Assembly (NCBI GenBank): GCA_003702465.1
Contig: REGF01000062.1
Location: 1-6,305, forward strand
Length of the DNA stretch: 6,305 nucleotides
Direction: 5' to 3'
Origin: Candidatus Nitrosomarinus sp.
GTDB taxonomy: Archaea; Thermoproteota; Nitrososphaeria; Nitrososphaerales; Nitrosopumilaceae
The notes beneath the pieces were generated by a model. That model saw only the letters and a program-made list of their open reading frames with translations, was not told where the DNA came from and searched no databases. This document shows, piece after piece, positions 1 to 5,295 of the stretch (positions are counted from its first letter, which is position 1; the number at the start of each line of letters is the position of its first letter). The translations under genes were made by a program, and so were the position numbers.

Positions 1-71
1 GTGGTAAGTGTCCATCTTGTGGACAAAGACTTTCTACATCTGAATTTTCACTTGATGTAGAAGAAAAATGA
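1..71 (+). CDS. C-terminal end of an unidentified protein with a CPxCG zinc-knuckle-like tail (partial)
   Basis: Only the last 22 codons are present. The frame beginning at base 3 reads GKCPSCGQRLSTSEFSLDVEEK and stops at TGA 69-71; the other two forward frames stop early. The CPSCG pair is typical of half a zinc ribbon or zinc knuckle, so the parent protein probably binds zinc near its C-terminus; the other half of the site would lie upstream of the window. The tail after the motif is hydrophilic and acidic. The product cannot be named from this fragment. A run of T-tracts starts 14 bases after the stop and could end its transcript. The short length leaves some doubt, but the CxxC motif, the clean stop and the same-strand neighbours favour a real gene end. 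Confidence 0.6.
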   Translation, partial: GKCPSCGQRLSTSEFSLDVEEK

Positions 72-84
72 TCACTACATGATC

Positions 85-134
85 TTTTTTTATAATTTTT
101 TAATAATTTTTTAAAAATTTTAATAAAATTTTTT
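85..134 (+). terminator. Oligo-T termination region made of five T-tracts at 11-bp intervals
   Basis: T runs occupy 85-91, 96-101, 107-112, 118-121 and 129-134, separated by A/T-only spacers. Archaeal RNA polymerase terminates at oligo-T tracts in the non-template strand without needing a hairpin, so this stretch, beginning 14 bases after the stop at 69-71, is a good terminator for the upstream gene. The tracts start at 85, 96, 107, 118 and 129, exactly 11 bp apart, which also predicts bent DNA. A TTTATAA at 89-95 could act as an alternative, distant TATA box for the downstream gene; that would give a leader of about 70 bases. Confidence 0.55.
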
Positions 135-156
135 AGAACTGGTTTAGTCATAAGTC

Positions 157-163
157 TTATTTA
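157..163 (+). promoter_or_regulatory. Putative TATA box (TTATTTA) for the pseudo-NrdD regulator gene
   Basis: TTATTTA is centred about 26 bases upstream of the ATG at 186. That is the usual distance from an archaeal TATA box to the transcription start, so the message would begin at or next to the ATG (leaderless). There is no clear GGAG-like ribosome site before 186, which fits leaderless expression. The region is so AT-rich that TATA-like words are common, hence the limited confidence. Confidence 0.4.
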
Positions 164-185
164 CTCCTACAGATTGATCTTATTC

Positions 186-2354
186 ATGACAATGAATGAA
201 GAAGAATTAGAAATGGATATGGATTTAGATACAGATGATGATGATCTAGATGCTGATTTAGATTCTGATATCGACGACGATTCTGATCCAAAACGTGGTG
301 GAATTTTACAATCTACATCAAAGCGAGTTAGAATGATCTTCTCTGTCATGGCAAGTCCTAACAGAATTGATATTCTTAGAATTTTAAACTCTAAAGGCCC
401 ATTAACTTATTCTGAACTTAAATCATTAGCTGGATTCAAATCCAAAAAAGAAAGTGGAAAATTTGCATATCACTTAAGAAAATTACTTAGACAATCACTA
501 GTTGCACTTAACAAATCAGAAAGACGTTACACCATCACTAATTTAGGAAAACTTGTTTTGAGTTTAGCCAGACAAATTGAAGAAAGGTCAATTATCGAAA
601 GTGGAAAAATGTATGTTAGAACTTCAGGTGAATCTATTGAAGAATTCAATTCTCATAAAATTATTCAATCTTTGGTGCGTGAAGGAAGCCTCCCATTAGA
701 ATTAGCACAAAAAATTACTGAAGAAGTTGAAAATAGAATCTACAAGTATCAAACTACCTATCTTACAGGCGCAGTTATTCGTGATATGGTAAATTCAGTT
801 CTTTTAGAACATGGTCATGAAGAATACCGAAATAAGCTTGCACGCCTAGGCATGCCTGTTTATGATGTTCAAGAAATGGTTTCAAATCTAGATAATGTTG
901 ATAATGGAGCTGAAGGTCTTTTGTTTAATACTGGTCAAAAAATATTTGCTGAACATTTGTTAACAAATGTTTTACCAAAAGATGTAGCTGACAATCATTT
1001 GTCTGGTGATATTCATATTTCAAATCCTGGAGTTTGGTCTATGATTCCTGATACAATATTTGTTAATGCAAAAGAATTACTTGATGATGGACTTGATCTT
1101 GGAGGAAAATATCTTGATGTATCAAGAATCAATAGTTCAAAACAACTAAATGAAATTGTAACTTCTTTATCTGTTTTAATTTCATTATTATCAAAAGAAG
1201 CTTCAAAGGAAGTTGTATTAGATGGATTAGTTGCAGTGTTTGCAAAACATTCTAAATCACTTCCAGAACTAGAAGAAAAATTAACTAATGCATTTGCAAC
1301 TGCTTCTACTACTTCTAAATATAATAAAACTAGTACAAACATTTCAATTAAATTGCAATTAGGTTCTGATACAAAAATAATTCATTCAATTATTAACGCA
1401 TACAAAAATTATGTTGCAATTACACCAATCCCAAAAATCGGATTGATAATTGATAATGAAAAAGGAAAAATTACTGATGTATCACAATCTATTTCTGAAA
1501 TTTTATTACTTGGTGGTAAAGTAATGATTGCAAAAGGTCAAACTGCTAGTAGTGGAATAACTAATGGTTCTTCAAAATCTTCTAGTTCACTTGCAATTAA
1601 CTTACAATCTGTTTCAATTAATCTTCCTAGATTGGCATTTGAATCAAACAAAGATGAAACTTACTTTAGAGCAAGATTAGCTTTGTTGATGAAACCTGCA
1701 TTAGCTTCAATGGCACTTAGGAAAAAAGAAATCTCCGATTTAACTAGAAGAGGTCTAAATCCAATTCTTGCTAAAAATACTCAATATATGCAAAGAAGTT
1801 CTGTCTCTCTAGTCATAAATCTAGTTGGTCTAAGAGAGTCTATTTTCAATATTTTGGGCTTTAAAGACAATAAAGATGGCCGTGCTGTACTTCATAAAGT
1901 CATTGAAACCGCAGTTGACGTTGGTGCCAAAAAAGGCAAAGAATTAGGCGACAATGTGACCATTTGTATGACTGAAACTGAGGGTTCTTCCCGTTTTGCC
2001 ACTCTTGATGGTGAAAAATACGGTAAAAACTCTAGTCTTAATTCTATGGAAAGTGACTTTTATTCTCAGGGGACTGTCCTTAATGCTTCAGAAATTGATG
2101 AATATACTCCAAAAACTGAAATTATTTCAGAATCAAATAAAATCTCAAAACTACTCAATGGTGGATTGTCAGTTACTTTAGATATTGACAAAATTTTGGA
2201 AGCTGATGAAATCAAAAAATCTATTGAAAAAACTGCAGAACTAGTCCCATCTTTTAAACTTGTTAGAGAAACTCCAATCTGTGGCGAATGTGGATTTAAA
2301 GATGAACCATTTGAAGACAAATGTCCAAAATGTAAATCTCCTTACGTAGTATAA
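186..2354 (+). CDS. Winged-helix / ATP-cone / NrdD-like pseudo-reductase, probable dNTP-sensing transcriptional regulator
   Basis: The protein is 722 aa when read from ATG 186. Residues 1-34 are extremely acidic (19 Asp/Glu). Residues about 45-135 form an ArsR-like winged helix (SPNRIDILRIL, then a SELKSLAGF helix, then a YHLRKLLR recognition-helix-like stretch and an ERRYTIT wing). Residues about 142-231 are an ATP-cone, the ATP/dATP sensor of ribonucleotide reductases and NrdR. Residues about 245-690 resemble the class III reductase NrdD: GDIHISN at 274-280, INLPR at 478-482, VINLVGLRE at 543-551, SRFATLD at 602-608. C699, C702, C713 and C716 form a CxxC-x10-CxxC zinc site like that of NrdD. 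The protein ends ten residues after the C713-x2-C716 pair starts, with no glycyl-radical RV(C/S)GY segment. The only other Cys is C594, so the catalytic thiols are missing. I infer a non-catalytic regulator, with nrdJ just downstream as the obvious target. A TTG at 174 and an ATG at 192 are alternative starts; 186 fits the TATA spacing best. It may be annotated elsewhere as an ATP-cone protein or an anaerobic reductase. Confidence 0.88.
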   Translation: MTMNEEELEMDMDLDTDDDDLDADLDSDIDDDSDPKRGGILQSTSKRVRMIFSVMASPNRIDILRILNSKGPLTYSELKSLAGFKSKKESGKFAYHLRKLLRQSLVALNKSERRYTITNLGKLVLSLARQIEERSIIESGKMYVRTSGESIEEFNSHKIIQSLVREGSLPLELAQKITEEVENRIYKYQTTYLTGAVIRDMVNSVLLEHGHEEYRNKLARLGMPVYDVQEMVSNLDNVDNGAEGLLFNTGQKIFAEHLLTNVLPKDVADNHLSGDIHISNPGVWSMIPDTIFVNAKELLDDGLDLGGKYLDVSRINSSKQLNEIVTSLSVLISLLSKEASKEVVLDGLVAVFAKHSKSLPELEEKLTNAFATASTTSKYNKTSTNISIKLQLGSDTKIIHSIINAYKNYVAITPIPKIGLIIDNEKGKITDVSQSISEILLLGGKVMIAKGQTASSGITNGSSKSSSSLAINLQSVSINLPRLAFESNKDETYFRARLALLMKPALASMALRKKEISDLTRRGLNPILAKNTQYMQRSSVSLVINLVGLRESIFNILGFKDNKDGRAVLHKVIETAVDVGAKKGKELGDNVTICMTETEGSSRFATLDGEKYGKNSSLNSMESDFYSQGTVLNASEIDEYTPKTEIISESNKISKLLNGGLSVTLDIDKILEADEIKKSIEKTAELVPSFKLVRETPICGECGFKDEPFEDKCPKCKSPYVV

Positions 2355-2407
2355 CTTAGAAACATTACTCTAATTCCAAATGCGATCATCGTAAAGAGAA
2401 AATAGAA

Positions 2408-2440
2408 TTTATTTTAATAATTATTAACTTGTATGTTTTT
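2408..2440 (+). terminator. Possible oligo-T terminator after the regulator gene
   Basis: T-rich stretches at 2408-2415 (TTTATTTT) and 2436-2440 (five Ts) lie 54-86 bases after the stop at 2352-2354. They are the only T-tracts in the gap that could serve as archaeal terminators, and they precede the separate nrdJ promoter. They are short, so the assignment is weak; some read-through into nrdJ is possible. Confidence 0.3.
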
Positions 2441-2454
2441 AATCTGTTAATAAT
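2420..2454. repeat. Perfect 9-bp inverted repeat with a 17-base spacer, candidate operator
   Basis: ATTATTAAC at 2420-2428 is matched exactly by its reverse complement GTTAATAAT at 2446-2454. The arm centres are 26 bp apart, about 2.5 helical turns. No T-tract follows the right arm, so it does not look like a terminator hairpin. It lies about 100 bp upstream of the nrdJ TATA box, a possible site for a dimeric winged-helix regulator such as the upstream gene product. The arms are mostly A/T, so a chance match cannot be excluded. Confidence 0.35.
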
Positions 2455-2551
2455 ACGATACTCGGTTATGACTTTATCAAATTTGTACCACTACAATCTC
2501 TATTGGAGCGTTGTAAATAATGTTCAACTAAAATTTCAAACAAAATCTATT

Positions 2552-2562
2552 GAAAGTTTATA
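2552..2562 (+). promoter_or_regulatory. BRE/TATA promoter of nrdJ
   Basis: A purine-rich GAAAG (2552-2556, BRE-like) is followed directly by TTTATA (2557-2562), the clearest archaeal promoter in the window. With the usual spacing of about 25 bases, transcription would start near 2584-2587. That would make a very short leader carrying a Shine-Dalgarno sequence before the ATG at 2598. It implies that nrdJ has its own promoter rather than being only read through from the upstream gene. Confidence 0.55.
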
Positions 2563-2585
2563 GATGCTAGTATTCTACTATGGTA

Positions 2586-2589
2586 GGAG
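2586..2589 (+). promoter_or_regulatory. Shine-Dalgarno site (GGAG) that decides the nrdJ start
   Basis: GGAG sits eight bases before ATG 2598, a normal spacing for pairing with the 3' end of archaeal 16S rRNA. The in-frame ATG at 2580 lies upstream of it, has no such site, and would probably precede the transcription start predicted from the TATA box. This favours 2598 as the true start. Confidence 0.55.
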
Positions 2590-2597
2590 ATATTATA

Positions 2598-5249
2598 ATG
2601 GATAATTCACAAATAGAAAATACGATCAATGAGATCCGTAAACGTAATGGTACAGTTACGGCTTTCGATATAGATAAAATTTCAAATGCCATATACCAGG
2701 CATTAGCAGCCACCTCCAAAGCCGACCGTGGTGTTGCAGATAAACTAGCAGGAGAAGTACTTAACAAACTTCTTGAGCAAGGATTCACAAGTGATAAGGC
2801 ACCTACAGTAGAAGACATTCAAGATATTGTAGAGTCTACTTTGATTGATAGTGGTAATAGTGATATCGCAAAATCTTACATAGTATACAGACACGAAAGA
2901 CGTAAACTCAGAGATGAAAAGATGAGAGTTTTAAATCTAAAATCATTAGATCCAGTTTCAAAGAAATTTGATCTTAATTGTTTGAGAGTTTTAGCCTCAA
3001 GATATCTCTTCAGAAACTCCAAAAATGAGATAACTGAGACTCCAACACAGATGTTTGAGAGAGTAGCAATTCTAGTCGGAATTGGAGATATGCTATATGA
3101 TTCTCAGATATTTGACAAATCTGGTAATAACAAACAAGATGTGGATGAAGCAAAATCATATCTTGAAAAATTAGATGCATTTGATTATAAATTCAAAGTC
3201 GGAGATTATTTCTTCAACAAGTGGCATTTTAGATCCTTGATCAATCACTATGTTACACTTGCAAACAAAGGTCAAATGAAAGTAAGTTTCAAAGATCTTT
3301 TGACATTATTAGCAGCAAAAAAACTTGAAGCATATGCTGACAAAATTTCTGAATACTTTGAAATGATGACAGAACAAAACTTTTTGCCAAATTCACCAAC
3401 AATGATGAATGCTGGTGGAAGATTAGGACAACTATCTGCATGCTTTGTTCTTGGAATGAATGATGGTATGGAAGAGATTATGAAATCTACTTCTGATGCT
3501 GCATTGATTTTCAAATCAGGTGGTGGAGTTGGAATTAATTATTCTGATCTTCGTGAAGAGGGCGACATTGTTGCATCAACTTCTGGTGTTGCATCAGGTC
3601 CAGTATCTTTTATGAACATCATCAATACAGTTACTGAAGTTGTTAAACAAGGTGGCAAAAGACGTGGTGCAAACATGGGAATTATTGAAGCATGGCATCC
3701 AGATGTTGAAAAATTCATTACAAACAAAACTGAACCTGGTGTTTTAGAAAACTTTAACGTCAGTGTTGGTATTTGGGAAGATTTCTGGAATGCACTTGTA
3801 AACACTGAAGATGGAAATTACATTTTAAGAAGTCCACGTGACAGAAAACCAGTTAAAGAAATTAATGCACACCAATTAATTGATCTAATTGCATTATCTG
3901 CATGGAAAAGTGCAGAACCTGGTTTGATCTTCTTTGATCAAATTAACAAATACAATGTATTTGCTAAAGCAAGACAAGCTCCACTTAGAGCAACAAATCC
4001 ATGTGGTGAACAAAGTCTTTACCCATACGAATCTTGTAATCTAGGTTCAATCAATTTAGTAAACTTTGCACAAAAACAAGCAGATGGTTCTTATGAATTT
4101 GATTGGCAAGGATATGAGGAAATCATTAGAAAAACAACAAGATTTTTGGATAACATCATTGATGTAAATCATTATCCAGTTCCAGAAATCAATGTAGCCT
4201 CAAAAGAATCTAGAAGAATTGGATTAGGAGTAATGGGAGTAGCCGATTTACTATACAAACTCAAAATCCCATATAATTCCAAAGAAGGTTATGAACTCCA
4301 ATCAAAACTCTCTGAAGCCTTAACTTACTATTCTATGGAAGAAAGTGTTGCACTTGCTACTTCTCGTGGTGAGTTCCCATTATGCGCAAAGACAGAATAT
4401 CCTGAAGGTAAAATTCCAGTAGCTGGATATTATGAAAAATCTCAAAGCGCTCATTCCTTTGAATGGGGTCCATTAATTGAAAAGATCAAAAAGCACGGAA
4501 TTAGAAATGTACTAACTACTACAGTAGCACCAACTGGTACACTTTCTATGATTGCAGATTGTTCTAATGGAATGGAACCAGCATTTGCACTTGTATTTGA
4601 GAAAAGAGTAACTGTTGGAAGATTCTTCTATACAAACAAGATTCTTGAAGAAGCCCTCAGAAGTGAAGGTCTTTACACTGATGAAATCCTTGAGAAAATC
4701 GCTGACAACTATGGTTCATTGAGAGGAATTGATGAAATTCCACAATGGATGCAAGATGTCTTTGTTACTGCAATGGATATTCATTGGGCGGATCACCTCA
4801 TGGCTCAAAGTGTATGGCAAGATTGGATTGGAAATGCAATTGCAAAGACAATCAATATGCCATATGATGTAACAGCTGAAGATGTCAAATCATCATACTT
4901 GTTGGCTCATGAACTTGGACTAAAAGGTATGACTGTATATCGTGATGGTTCTAGACACAAACAAGTTCTTCACATGACAAGTGAAAATGCAGAAAAAACA
5001 TTTGAAGTAACCCCTAGTCAATACATGACTGATTACATCAATGAAAATATTACAAACAACTACATCAAAACACAAGTAGCTGCATCTCTGGCACTAAAAG
5101 TTCATGATGAAGAAATTAAGATTGAAGCTCCAAAACAAGAAGAAGTTTCAGAGGAACGTTTGTGTCCTACATGTAAAAACAATCTTGTATTTGTAGAAGG
5201 TTGTAGTATCTGTATTGAATGTGGATACAGTGGTTGTACTTCTGGATAA
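2598..5249 (+). CDS. nrdJ: Adenosylcobalamin-dependent (class II) ribonucleoside-diphosphate reductase
   Basis: This 883-aa cytosolic enzyme reduces ribonucleotides to deoxyribonucleotides using a thiyl radical generated from adenosylcobalamin, with no oxygen requirement and no separate radical subunit. Residues about 8-102 are an ATP-cone (IRKRNG start, YRHERRKLRD end), expected to bind ATP/dATP for overall activity control. The reductase barrel follows: FLPNSPTMMNAG from 262; C282 in LSACFVLG; the catalytic NPCGE motif with N467, C469 (thiyl radical) and E471; C480 in ESCNLGSINL; and the phosphate-binding PTGT loop at 645-648. C282/C469/C480 match in spacing the redox and radical cysteines of Thermotoga NrdJ. 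The tail has C856, C859, C869, C872, C875 and C880, the Cys-rich C-terminus typical of NrdJ that re-reduces the active site and may bind zinc. All catalytic residues are present and no intein interrupts the motifs. An in-frame ATG at 2580 would add six residues; the GGAG before 2598 argues against it. It follows the pseudo-NrdD regulator gene by 243 bp on the same strand. Confidence 0.97.
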   Translation: MDNSQIENTINEIRKRNGTVTAFDIDKISNAIYQALAATSKADRGVADKLAGEVLNKLLEQGFTSDKAPTVEDIQDIVESTLIDSGNSDIAKSYIVYRHERRKLRDEKMRVLNLKSLDPVSKKFDLNCLRVLASRYLFRNSKNEITETPTQMFERVAILVGIGDMLYDSQIFDKSGNNKQDVDEAKSYLEKLDAFDYKFKVGDYFFNKWHFRSLINHYVTLANKGQMKVSFKDLLTLLAAKKLEAYADKISEYFEMMTEQNFLPNSPTMMNAGGRLGQLSACFVLGMNDGMEEIMKSTSDAALIFKSGGGVGINYSDLREEGDIVASTSGVASGPVSFMNIINTVTEVVKQGGKRRGANMGIIEAWHPDVEKFITNKTEPGVLENFNVSVGIWEDFWNALVNTEDGNYILRSPRDRKPVKEINAHQLIDLIALSAWKSAEPGLIFFDQINKYNVFAKARQAPLRATNPCGEQSLYPYESCNLGSINLVNFAQKQADGSYEFDWQGYEEIIRKTTRFLDNIIDVNHYPVPEINVASKESRRIGLGVMGVADLLYKLKIPYNSKEGYELQSKLSEALTYYSMEESVALATSRGEFPLCAKTEYPEGKIPVAGYYEKSQSAHSFEWGPLIEKIKKHGIRNVLTTTVAPTGTLSMIADCSNGMEPAFALVFEKRVTVGRFFYTNKILEEALRSEGLYTDEILEKIADNYGSLRGIDEIPQWMQDVFVTAMDIHWADHLMAQSVWQDWIGNAIAKTINMPYDVTAEDVKSSYLLAHELGLKGMTVYRDGSRHKQVLHMTSENAEKTFEVTPSQYMTDYINENITNNYIKTQVAASLALKVHDEEIKIEAPKQEEVSEERLCPTCKNNLVFVEGCSICIECGYSGCTSG

Positions 5250-5265
5250 ATAACAGAATCACAAC

Positions 5266-5286
5266 TTTTTTACTTTCTTTTATTTT
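5266..5286 (+). terminator. T-rich terminator after nrdJ, overlapping the next promoter
   Basis: T runs at 5266-5271, 5274-5276, 5278-5281 and 5283-5286 begin 17 bases after the nrdJ stop and fit an archaeal oligo-T terminator. The whole gap to the next ATG is only 46 bp. TTTTTTA at 5266-5272 is centred about 27 bases before ATG 5296 and could double as a weak TATA box for a leaderless transcript of that gene; no GGAG-like site precedes the ATG. Confidence 0.45.
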
Positions 5287-5295
5287 GTTATCCTC

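Noticed and set aside
167..349. Antisense 60-aa Ser-rich reading frame
   Set aside because: It is the complement of the Asp-rich coding stretch (GAT codons read as ATC/TCA/CAT), a composition artefact opposite a well-supported gene.
1013..1342. Antisense 109-aa reading frame, and similar ones at 2066-2320, 2567-2818, 3272-3514 and 3539-3805
   Set aside because: All lie opposite strongly supported genes, mostly wholly inside them, show no recognisable domain, and are not preceded by promoter-like sequence on that strand.
1996..2181. Forward 61-aa reading frame inside the regulator gene
   Set aside because: Out-of-frame shadow of the NrdD-like domain with no recognisable motif or start signal.
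186..2354. Functional anaerobic (class III) ribonucleotide reductase
   Set aside because: Catalytic cysteines and the C-terminal glycyl-radical motif are absent, a DNA-binding domain is fused at the N-terminus, and no nrdG activase gene is visible in this window.
2355..2597. Cobalamin riboswitch before the B12-dependent reductase gene
   Set aside because: No B12-box-like GCCACTG and no GC-rich paired architecture; the predicted leader is only about a dozen bases, too short for a riboswitch.
2355..2597. tRNA, C/D-box RNA or other structured RNA gene in the gap
   Set aside because: No cloverleaf-like arms or TTC-type loop, no RTGATGA C box paired with a CTGA D box, and uniformly AT-rich sequence.
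2598..5249. Intein insertion in nrdJ, common in class II reductases
   Set aside because: Conserved motifs are continuous and spaced normally (C282 to C469, 187 residues; C469 to C480, 11 residues), leaving no room for an intein.
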